This document shows positions 1-6,947 of a stretch of DNA of 32,149 bases, one piece after another (position 1 is the stretch's first letter; each line of letters begins with the position of its first letter). The translations under genes were made by a program, and so were the position numbers. The notes under the pieces are model-generated. The model saw nothing but the letters and a program-made list of their open reading frames with translations, did no database searches and was not told the DNA's origin. The DNA is from Bacillota bacterium (GTDB lineage Bacteria > Bacillota > JADQBR01), in assembly GCA_016278515.1 (NCBI GenBank), contig JADQBR010000063.1, positions 1 through 32,149 on the forward strand, in the 5' to 3' direction.

Positions 1-55
1 ATTAGATTGCTTGACTAGGAAGCTCCCACTTCTATAAGTGGTGAGAGTATGTCAC
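1..55 (+). mobile_element. 3' end of an IS200/IS605-type (TnpB-class) element, partial
   Basis: A hairpin with stem CTC-CCACTT at 23-31, loop CTAT and AAGTGG-T-GAG at 36-45 is followed by AGTATGTCAC. This is the layout typical of the right end of IS200/IS605 elements carrying tnpB. A short open frame ends in TAG at 16-18 and could be the last codons of tnpB, but too little is present to prove it. The element sits directly before a truncated methyltransferase, so it appears to have interrupted that gene. In this family the right end is also the 3' scaffold of the omega RNA, with the guide read from the flank; that part is inference. Confidence 0.5.
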
Positions 56-251
56 AGATCAAGATTATGAAGACCTATTTACATTATGTAAAAACATGAG
101 TGGCAAATTTCTACTAACCATAAACGATGATCCATTCATAAGGGAGTTATTTTCTGTTTTTGAAACAATGAATGTGGATGTATTTTACAATGTTAGTACA
201 AAAAATACGGGAAGAAAAAAATACTCAGAATTAATTATTAAAAACTATTAG
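45..251 (+). pseudogene. C-terminal remnant of a D12-class (Dam-like) N6-adenine DNA methyltransferase
   Basis: The open frame reads YVTDQDYEDLFTLCKNMSG and ends in ELIIKNY before TAG at 249-251. The pattern D-Y-x2-L, then GKFLLTINDDPFIRELF, then a terminal E-L-I-I-x-N-Y is that of the C-terminus of D12 adenine methyltransferases. About 65 of the usual 260-300 residues remain. The catalytic DPPY motif and SAM-binding motif are absent, and the upstream frame stops at 42-44 inside the IS200/IS605-type end. It is a dead fragment, probably from an older restriction-modification locus in the same island. Confidence 0.75.
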
Positions 252-253
252 AG

Positions 254-713
254 TGGAAGGTGTATAATGGACCCAGGAAACGAGACACGATTTGGCAAGA
301 GGAATGCGACACTAACCGAAGAAGTATCTTAAAAGACGAAAGGAGCATGTCTCGTGCCAAAAAAACAATTTTCACCAGAACAAAAATTACAGATTGTCTT
401 AGAAGCCCTCAAAGATGAACGCCACATTGGCGATATTGCTTCAGAATATGGAGTTCATTATAGTGCCATACATCGCTGGAAGAAGGAATTGCTAGACGGT
501 GCTGATAAAGTATATGCTACCTCCAAAAACGCCAAGGCAGTTGCCAAAGAAAAAAAGCAGCAAGAAGAAACAATTGAAAATCTATATGCTCAAGTTGGCC
601 GTCTAACAACTCAGTTAGATTGGCTCAAAAAAAAATCTGGCGGAATCTTATCCCGTGAATGAACGAAAAGCAATGGTGGAGTGGGCTAATGAGGAGCAAC
701 CCTTAACCATTCA
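254..713 (+). mobile_element. IS3-family insertion sequence, 5' part only (orfA plus start of orfB)
   Basis: It holds a complete OrfA and the first codons of OrfB, then stops where MITE-like copy A begins (GTGACAAAGG at 714). The left end probably lies near TGGACCCAGG at about 269, by comparison with the usual distance to orfA. No catalytic DDE domain and no right end are present, so it cannot move by itself. Confidence 0.7.
354..662 (+). CDS. IS3-family transposase OrfA (DNA-binding subunit)
   Basis: This 102-residue protein is full length for an IS3/IS150-type OrfA. Its helix-turn-helix occupies roughly residues 5-45 (FSPEQKLQIVLEALKDERHI, then IASEYGVHYSAIHRWKKEL), followed by a leucine-zipper-like helix at about 65-95 (Q-x2-E-T-I-E-N-L-x3-V-x2-L-x3-L-x2-L). 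OrfA normally binds the IS ends and is fused to OrfB by programmed frameshifting. The GTG start follows AGGAG at 341-345. Near its end lies a run of nine A (627-635); the orfB frame begins there. The partner OrfB is truncated, so the protein probably has no transposition role now. Confidence 0.85.
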   Translation: MPKKQFSPEQKLQIVLEALKDERHIGDIASEYGVHYSAIHRWKKELLDGADKVYATSKNAKAVAKEKKQQEETIENLYAQVGRLTTQLDWLKKKSGGILSRE

Positions 714-717
714 GTGA
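634..717 (+). pseudogene. Truncated IS3-family OrfB start
   Basis: The frame beginning at the A9 run reads NLAESYPVNERKAMVEW, then ANEEQPLTIQ, and stops at TGA 715-717. This resembles the first residues of an IS3-type OrfB (integrase). Everything after about 27 residues was lost where MITE-like copy A joins. The frame relation to orfA is +1 rather than the usual -1, which fits loss of one A from the run after the element died. Confidence 0.7.
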
Positions 718-866
718 CAAAGGCACGGGGTTGTTGACACAAATCACACCTATGGTATAGTTTGCCATAGGTGGCTTTATAGGAAGGATAGGGCTTATCA
801 ATTAGACAGATTGAGAGATTAACTGGAATTAGCAGGGGAATAATCCAAAGATTATAGTGTGACGAT
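714..866 (+). repeat. MITE-like repeat, copy A (right terminal repeat lost)
   Basis: About 150 bases closely match copy C at 24710-24885, including the shared stretches TTGACACAAATCAC, GACAGATTGAGAGATTAACT and AATCCAAAGATTATAGTGTG. The left terminal repeat is present in a variant form (GTGACAAAGGCACGGGGTT), but the right one is missing after GTGTGACGATA at about 866. CCTATGG and CCATAGG (748-770) form an inverted repeat around the -10-like element. Copy A lies between two broken IS3-family genes. Confidence 0.8.
734..761 (+). promoter_or_regulatory. Sigma-A-like promoter carried inside MITE-like copy A
   Basis: TTGACA at 734-739 and TATAGT at 756-761 are separated by 16 bases. The arrangement is conserved in copy C with a perfect TATAAT. 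It points to the right, toward the nuclease gene, but the terminator at 1086-1111 stands between them. Activity is inferred. Confidence 0.45.
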
Positions 867-894
867 AGATAACAATAACCTGGGATTTCCATCT

Positions 895-996
895 TAATTC
901 ATGCTCGGCTGCTAGCTCGCCGAGTTGCTTCTCTTCTCTAAGCAACTCCAGTACGATTTTTGTTTTGAATTCGGCTGAATATTTTCTTCTTCCCAT
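895..996 (-). pseudogene. IS3-family OrfA N-terminal fragment
   Basis: On the minus strand, from ATG at 996, the frame reads MGRRKYSAEFKTKIVLELL and continues to LGELAAEHEL. This is the first half of the helix-turn-helix of an IS3/IS150-type OrfA, different in sequence from the one at 354. Similarity ends at about 895, where the second recognition helix and the rest of the gene should follow; a short unassigned stretch and MITE-like copy A lie there instead. An AGAAGG ribosome site precedes the ATG, and the IS end probably lies near 1050-1060. Confidence 0.75.
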
Positions 997-1085
997 TTTG
1001 TATGAACCTTCTTTCTGACAGTTTCCTGTCATTTATTATATCAGGTTCACTTAGATCCTCGAAAATTTTGTCTGAATTCATGGGT

Positions 1086-1111
1086 ACACATCTACTTAGA
1101 TGTGTTTTTTT
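1086..1111 (+). terminator. Rho-independent terminator
   Basis: ACACATCT (1086-1093), loop ACTT and AGATGTGT (1098-1105) form an 8-bp perfect stem followed by six T. It would stop transcripts entering from the IS/MITE scar before the defence island. Confidence 0.8.
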
Positions 1112-1189
1112 AATTGTGAGAAAATTGCAGGAACATTCTTTTTAGCTGACGAAGTTGCAACAAATGAAAGTAAGGATGTGGGGTATTAC

Positions 1190-2010
1190 ATGCTGTTAGC
1201 TGAAATAAATAATAAATTGTCTCATTCCTCTAGTTATATGGAGCGAATGGAAGACATCCTAACGTCAAACATTTTTGGGGTTTTTAAATATCTGGACGAT
1301 AGAACTGTTATGCTTCAATTTCTAAGAAGTGCAGTAACAGTTGAAGATCAAACTTTGGTTATTTCAAGTGTTGATCATTTTGAGTTTTACTTTTGGCCGG
1401 TGCTGGAAAACGGAAGAGAGCCAGACCTGCTAATTAGGGGTTACTTCAAAGAGGAACTTAAATACGATATTTTAATAGAAATGAAATACCTATCCGGCAA
1501 AAGCAACATCTTTTTGGACAATCAGAAAGTAATCAGGGACCAATTAGTTGAAGAATATTCGGGGTTACTAACTGGTAGATGGAAAGATCAAATAATAAAT
1601 TTGAAAAAGCCAAATCAGTCATTGCTTATCTACATTACATCGAATTATCAGATACCATTACGAGATATTCAGGAAAGCATAGATAAACTTCAGAAAACCG
1701 AAGATCTTGAGCATCAACCCAAAATTACTGGACAAGTGTGCGTAAGCTTTACCAGATAATCTACAGCGGAATTGGCAACTATGAAGGTGGCAATGAGCTA
1801 ATGTTAGTCGACCTGTCTCAAGTTCTGTTTAGAAAACGGCTAGGTTACTTTTCTTTTGATTTTGGCATCAGTCCAGATTGTGTATTAGGTAAAGAACACT
1901 ACAACATAAGAAAGAGCCACCAACAACATAAAAATTGCCAAACACGGTATGATTGGCAGGTGGATTGTTGCAGCAGGACTGACTTTTTATTTTGGAGGGG
2001 AGCTAAATGA
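1190..2010 (+). pseudogene. PD-(D/E)XK nuclease-like protein, split by a frameshift
   Basis: From ATG 1190 the first frame begins MLLAEINNKLSHSSSYMERM and carries a classic PD-(D/E)XK core: E-P-D at residues 77-79, then 17 residues further E97-M-K99 in ILIEMKYLSGKS. This fold is shared by restriction and other DNA nucleases. The frame ends at 1759, but around 1723 the next frame takes over as NYWTSVRKLYQIIYS and stays open to 2010, giving about 273 residues in all. The tryptophan-containing NYWTSVRKLY segment is what I expect after the core in related nucleases. A run of four A at 1721-1724 would restore P-K-N-Y-W if it were five. ATG 1190 is preferred because the frame upstream lies in the terminator. 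The gene overlaps the next start by ATGA. A short open frame at 1910-2062 makes the exact 3' end uncertain. It may be decayed, phase variable or a sequencing error. Confidence 0.65.
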
Positions 2011-2630
2011 ACAAAGGAAACGATATTTACAAATGCTTTGGAAATGTGCAACACGTTTATAATCAAGTAAGTGAAATGCTGCAGTATATTGACGAAAGTT
2101 TTCTAAAGGTAAAAGGGTCACCCAAATTAAACCCGTGGAAGGGTAAGGCGTGTAGCTGGGATCATTCAGGAGCATATAATATGCCCGATAAATGGATGAA
2201 CAAGTTTTTCGTGCGCTATTATTATACCGGCCCAAAGATTTACCCGGGTAGAGCAATTGGTATTTGCACATGGCTATATGATGTTGAGGAAGGAATGATG
2301 CTCTTTGAGGTACCCTACGTTAGCTGCTCCTATGTTGAGTATGATAGACAGCATAAAGATATTGACAAGGAGTGGTTTAGACGTATGGGGCAGTATGAAG
2401 GCTATTCGCTAAAACCAGATAGGAATAAATCAGGAATTTATACTTATGAAGGGTCATTAGATGACAGAACGGAATTCACCAAAATGATTTCCTATTTTCT
2501 AGAATTAACGAAATTGGAGACGGATGAGAAGATTGACGACTATGTAATTACTCCGCTCGTAAATCTATTCAAAGGTGAAGGCACTGTTGAGAATATCCCA
2601 GTTAAGGAACTTCTCATTCTTAAGGAGTAA
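2007..2630 (+). CDS. Unknown protein encoded between the nuclease and BREX genes
   Basis: I do not recognise this 207-residue family. The protein is soluble by appearance, rich in aromatic residues (KWMNKFFVRYYYTGPKIYPG; EYDRQHKDIDKEWFRRMGQY), with no transmembrane stretch and no obvious catalytic signature. The start is set by GGAGGGG at 1995-2001, six bases before the ATG. It overlaps the nuclease frame by ATGA, which suggests translational coupling. The context points to a defence role, perhaps as partner or inhibitor of the nuclease; that is inference. Confidence 0.7.
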   Translation: MNKGNDIYKCFGNVQHVYNQVSEMLQYIDESFLKVKGSPKLNPWKGKACSWDHSGAYNMPDKWMNKFFVRYYYTGPKIYPGRAIGICTWLYDVEEGMMLFEVPYVSCSYVEYDRQHKDIDKEWFRRMGQYEGYSLKPDRNKSGIYTYEGSLDDRTEFTKMISYFLELTKLETDEKIDDYVITPLVNLFKGEGTVENIPVKELLILKE

Positions 2631-2771
2631 GAAAACCGTTTTGGCAAGCCAAAGTGGTTCTATTGATTATAACAGGATTTATTGTTCTAAATGTTGAAGT
2701 TACTTATACTTACAGAAAAAGGTTATAGAATGTGCATGTGCGTTAGAATATAAGCTAAAGAGGTTTTGTTG

Positions 2772-3230
2772 ATGCTAAGTAATACTTATGCAAAAATAAA
2801 TGAGCAATTAGATACCATTTCATATCGTAGGCACCAACTACTTATTGTATGTGGTGTGACATGTAGCGATATACTTCAGGGATATGCATCTGCTGCTAAT
2901 GTGCCATATGTTAGCCTTAGTTTAGAATTGAGTAAAGAATTATTAGAAATTCCTGTATCTAAACGGGGTAGAAAAGTAGGGCAGCTTGTTGATCATATAA
3001 TCAAGCAGCAGGGTAGTAATATTATTTGCTTTGACCATTTGGAATTGTTATTTCACCCGCAGCTGCATCAAGACCCGATGAGACTGCTTGAAGACATCAG
3101 CCGTAACACAACTATAATAGCTGGATGGAATGGCTATTATGAAAACGGAAAACTTACTTACGCTGAACCCGGTCATCCAGAATTTCAATCATACACAGAG
3201 TTAGAAGCGAGCATTATAACCGTGGAATAA
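2772..3230 (+). CDS. brxF: BREX type 3 protein BrxF
   Basis: This is a small protein (153 residues) at the head of the BREX type 3 set, directly before brxC. It opens with MLSNTYAKINEQLDTISYRR and has a beta strand QLLIVCGV, the segment NVPYVSLSLELSKELLEIPV, a Walker B-like strand IICFDHLELLF at about 91-101, and IIAGWNGYY followed by YAEPGHPEFQ near the end. BrxF is described as P-loop-containing, but the expected Walker A place reads CGVTCSDIL with no GK(S/T). Its precise role in BREX-3 is not known. ATG 2772 is preferred over TTG 2766 and 2769 because AGAGG lies at 2759-2763. The gap to brxC is 19 bases. Confidence 0.78.
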   Translation: MLSNTYAKINEQLDTISYRRHQLLIVCGVTCSDILQGYASAANVPYVSLSLELSKELLEIPVSKRGRKVGQLVDHIIKQQGSNIICFDHLELLFHPQLHQDPMRLLEDISRNTTIIAGWNGYYENGKLTYAEPGHPEFQSYTELEASIITVE

Positions 3231-3249
3231 ATATGGGGGTGTTGAATTG

Positions 3250-6200
3250 ATGAAATATAGTGACTTAATTCATTTTGAACCAATTGAAACGGTGGTTCAG
3301 CTACGAGAGTCTAACAAAGAAGACTATGCAATGCAGCTTTTGGATACTTACGTAATTTCTGATCGTATGGCTGAATCCATTGATGAGATTGTAATTGAAC
3401 AACTACAGTACGATCGCCAAGCAGATAACAAAGGGTTGCTGGTGGTGGGTAACTATGGTACTGGTAAATCTCACTTGATGAGTGTAATTGCAACCATTGC
3501 TGAAAAGGATAACGTTAGTGAACGTCTGACAAATGCACATGTAGCTGGAAAATCTAAGGAGATTCAAGGCAAATTTAATGTTATTCGTTCGGAAATAGGT
3601 TCTACTACTATGTCTTTAAGAGATATTATCTGTGGGGAACTAGAAGACAACTTAGCTGAAATGGGTGTGGATTATAGATTTCCAACTGCCAGCCAGGTAC
3701 GTAATAATAAAGATGCATTTAATGAAATGATGGCTGCTTTCCATGAAGTATATCCCGATAAAGGACTACTTTTGATAGTGGATGAGCTCTTAGATTACTT
3801 AAGAGGCCGAAAGGAACAAGAGATTAATCTTGATCTTGGTTTTTTAAGGGAAGTAGGAGAAATATGCCGCACTACTCGTTTTCGCTTTATAGCCGGTGTA
3901 CAAGAAATGCTGTTCGATAATCCAAGGTTCCAGTTTGTGGCTGAACAATTACGCAGGGTACGGGAACGGTTTGAGCAGGTGCAGATCGTTCGAGAAGACA
4001 TTGCCTATGTTGTAGCCCAAAGGCTATTGAAAAAGGATGATAGACAAAAGGCGCTGATACGTGAGCACCTTCAGCAGTTTTCTCCCCTTTATGAAAAACT
4101 AAATGAGCGACTTGAAGATTTTGTTGCATTATTCCCAGTACATCCCTCTTACCTGTCGACGTTTGAGAAGGTGGATGTTGCGGAAAAGCGCGTTGCATTA
4201 AAAACCATTAGTAAGGAAATGAAGAAGCTTCTTAACCAGGAAGTCCCTAAAAATAAACCAGGTCTCATTTCGTATGATAGCTACTGGCCTTATATTGAAA
4301 ATGACACTGCATTAAAGAGCAATCCTGATATTAGAGAGGTTATGTCAAAATCAAAGATATTACAGGATAGAATTGAAAACGCATTTACAAGGCCTATATA
4401 TAGCCCGGTGGCACTGCGGATAGTACAGGCCTTATCGGTATTACGCCTAACGACTGGTGATATCTACGCCAAGCTTGGTGCAACTTCCGAAGAGCTACGA
4501 GACACCCTCTTTCTTCACATAGAAAACCTTCCAGAAGAAGATACGCAATTTTTAAGGTCTACTATTGAGGCGGTTTTAAAAGAAATATTAAAGACAGTAA
4601 GCTGGCAGTATATTTCATTTAACAAACAAAATGGGCAGTATTATCTAGACCTTAATAAAGATATTGTGGTAGACGATCTAATTGAACAAAAGGCTGAAGG
4701 TTTGATGCCGGAACAACTGGATCGCTATTATTTTAATGCCCTTTCTCTGGTAACTGAAAGTGCACAGAATACATATGTTACTAACTACCGTATTTGGCTG
4801 CATGAGCTTCCATGGTGGGAGAGCAAAGTAACACGCCAAGGTTACCTGTTTTTTGGAGCACCAAATGAACGTTCAACTGCACAACCGCCGAGGGATTTCT
4901 ATATTTATATGTTACAACCTTTTGACCCACCGAAATTTAAGAAAGAGGAAAAAACTGACGAAGTATTTTTTAAGCTGGTCGATAAAGATGAAAATTTTCT
5001 TCGTGCATTATCTCTCTATGCAGCAGCTAAAGAATTAAGTGCAAGTGCTGCATCCGGAACAAAACACCTCTATGAGGAAAAAGCAAAAGAGAACTTGCAG
5101 CGTTTGACCAAATGGTTAAGGGAAAATATCTTAACAGCAGTCGACGTAACTTATAAAGGCAGCAGTAAGAAAGTAGCTGAATGGATTTCCACTATGCCAC
5201 AGCAGGCAAGTGTCAGGGAATTAATTGACTTAGTTGCTTCAACCTGTCTTGCAACTTGCTTTAAGGAGAAATATCCGGATTACCCGCATTTTAATAAGCT
5301 AAAGACACCAATGACAACGGATAATTTACCGGTTTATGTTCAGGATGCTTTGAAGAATATTACCGGTGCTAAGACAAAAAGCGGGACAGCAGTGCTGGAG
5401 GGCTTAGTGCTTTTAGAAGGAGACAATGAAAAATTAAATGTTCGTAAATCGGGATATGCAAAATGGGTATTAGAAAAGCTGAAAGAAAAAGGTCAGGGTC
5501 AGGTAGTAAACCGTTCTGAATTAATTGAAGTGGTTTATACATGTCAGGGCTCTCCGGATGTTGAGCTGACAACAGATTTTAAATTAGAACCTGAACTACT
5601 CCTAGTATTATTAGTAGCGCTTGTATATAGCGGTGACATTGTATTGACTATTTCCGGTACAAGTTACGATGCCATGAAGATTAACCAGCTTATTAAGTTG
5701 CCATTGAATAGCATCAAAGATTTTAGTCATCTAAAAAAACCAAGCGGCCTACCTATGGCTCCTTTGAAAGCCATTTTTGACATGTTTGATATCTCACATG
5801 GGCTGTTAGTGCAAAACAACTTGGATGAGGGAGTTAGAGAGCTTAATAAATATGCTCGAAAATTTTTAGACGACACAGTAAATACGTTGCAAACAGTTCG
5901 TGCTGGAATTCCATGTTGGGATGGAACGCTGTTATCTCCAAACGAGCAGGAACAGTACAAGGGAAAACTAGCAAGCTTTAAAGAGTTCTTAGAAGCCGCA
6001 TTAATCTATGATACGCCTGCGAAGCTGCGGAATTTCAAGTATTCAGTTGAAGAAGTACAAGCACAGAAAGAAGCAAAGGATCTTATTGAGTGGTTAAAGC
6101 AATTACAGCAACGGGTCAATGAATTATCTGCAGTTGCTACCTACTTAGTAACGGCACAACAGCATTTACCTGTTAACAATGACTGGCAGCAAGAAGTTGA

Positions 6201-6936
6201 GAATGCGTTGGATGATCTGCTGCATGCTTTGAGGCAAGGTGAGAGTTGTCAGGCAGAACTACAAAAGCTCCAACAACTTAAAGATAAATATATTGATATT
6301 TACATGGGTCTTCATAGTAATACCAGGTTAAATGCTAACGAGGATAATAAGAAAGGCAAGCTTCTAAATGATGCCAGACTCAAAGCACTGAAACAACTTT
6401 CTTCTATTGAGCTGCTGCCTGCTAGTCAGTTAGAACAGTTGCTAAATAGTATCACGTTGTTAAGAACGTGCTGGAGCTTAACTAAGGATGATATGAAAAA
6501 ACAATCATTTTGTCCACACTGTAGATTTAAACCTAAGGAAGAACAGCAGGTACATATGTATAGCTTAGAAGAAATAGAAGAACAAGTGCAGGCCCTGTTG
6601 GATCAATGGACATCGATTTTACTTGGTTATTTTAATGACTCTGAAGTTAAAGAGAATATCAGCTTATTAAAACCCGAACAGCAGCAATCAATTAAGGACT
6701 TATTAGATAAACAAGAGTTCGAACTGCCGATTGATATTCAGTTAATACAGGCAATAAAAGAGCTGTTACAAGGTATCGAAAAAGTGCAGATGACCGTAGA
6801 AGGTTTAAAAGAAGCGTTGGGAAACGGTAATCCAATTACGGTTGAAGAAGCTCGGCGGGGTTTTGAGCAGTTATTGAGTAAAAGCATAGGTGCACAGTCT
6901 GTAAATCGCGTGCGAATAATGCTTGAAAACAAGTAG
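3250..6936 (+). CDS. brxC: BREX ATPase BrxC/PglY
   Basis: This large P-loop ATPase (about 1228 residues) is of the BrxC/PglY size class. Walker A is GNYGTGKSH at residues 67-75 and Walker B is LLLIVDELLDYL at about 173-184, with an AAA-like region up to about 320 (arginines in AEQLRRVRERFEQVQIVRED). The C-terminal half is helical with long Gln/Leu-rich coiled-coil-like stretches (about 880-1080) and one CPHC pair near residue 1086. BrxC is an essential BREX core factor thought to act with PglZ and PglX on DNA. ATG 3250 follows GGGGG at 3235-3239; the in-frame TTG at 3247 is an alternative. It lies 11 bases before pglX in a clear operon. Confidence 0.87.
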   Translation: MKYSDLIHFEPIETVVQLRESNKEDYAMQLLDTYVISDRMAESIDEIVIEQLQYDRQADNKGLLVVGNYGTGKSHLMSVIATIAEKDNVSERLTNAHVAGKSKEIQGKFNVIRSEIGSTTMSLRDIICGELEDNLAEMGVDYRFPTASQVRNNKDAFNEMMAAFHEVYPDKGLLLIVDELLDYLRGRKEQEINLDLGFLREVGEICRTTRFRFIAGVQEMLFDNPRFQFVAEQLRRVRERFEQVQIVREDIAYVVAQRLLKKDDRQKALIREHLQQFSPLYEKLNERLEDFVALFPVHPSYLSTFEKVDVAEKRVALKTISKEMKKLLNQEVPKNKPGLISYDSYWPYIENDTALKSNPDIREVMSKSKILQDRIENAFTRPIYSPVALRIVQALSVLRLTTGDIYAKLGATSEELRDTLFLHIENLPEEDTQFLRSTIEAVLKEILKTVSWQYISFNKQNGQYYLDLNKDIVVDDLIEQKAEGLMPEQLDRYYFNALSLVTESAQNTYVTNYRIWLHELPWWESKVTRQGYLFFGAPNERSTAQPPRDFYIYMLQPFDPPKFKKEEKTDEVFFKLVDKDENFLRALSLYAAAKELSASAASGTKHLYEEKAKENLQRLTKWLRENILTAVDVTYKGSSKKVAEWISTMPQQASVRELIDLVASTCLATCFKEKYPDYPHFNKLKTPMTTDNLPVYVQDALKNITGAKTKSGTAVLEGLVLLEGDNEKLNVRKSGYAKWVLEKLKEKGQGQVVNRSELIEVVYTCQGSPDVELTTDFKLEPELLLVLLVALVYSGDIVLTISGTSYDAMKINQLIKLPLNSIKDFSHLKKPSGLPMAPLKAIFDMFDISHGLLVQNNLDEGVRELNKYARKFLDDTVNTLQTVRAGIPCWDGTLLSPNEQEQYKGKLASFKEFLEAALIYDTPAKLRNFKYSVEEVQAQKEAKDLIEWLKQLQQRVNELSAVATYLVTAQQHLPVNNDWQQEVENALDDLLHALRQGESCQAELQKLQQLKDKYIDIYMGLHSNTRLNANEDNKKGKLLNDARLKALKQLSSIELLPASQLEQLLNSITLLRTCWSLTKDDMKKQSFCPHCRFKPKEEQQVHMYSLEEIEEQVQALLDQWTSILLGYFNDSEVKENISLLKPEQQQSIKDLLDKQEFELPIDIQLIQAIKELLQGIEKVQMTVEGLKEALGNGNPITVEEARRGFEQLLSKSIGAQSVNRVRIMLENK

Positions 6937-6947
6937 GGGGAAGCGAC

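Noticed and set aside
627-635. A9 run in the IS3 orfA as functional -1 frameshift site
   Set aside because: The orfB frame is +1/-2 relative to orfA here and orfB is truncated, so programmed shifting has no product.
686-892. Similar minus-strand frames in MITE-like copies A and C
   Set aside because: They match only because the two repeats match; frames are short, differ at the ends and lack a ribosome site.
2643-2656. Palindrome TTTGGC-AA-GCCAAA in the gap before brxF as operator
   Set aside because: It is short, near a gene end, with no T-run and no second copy; no convincing promoter could be placed around it.
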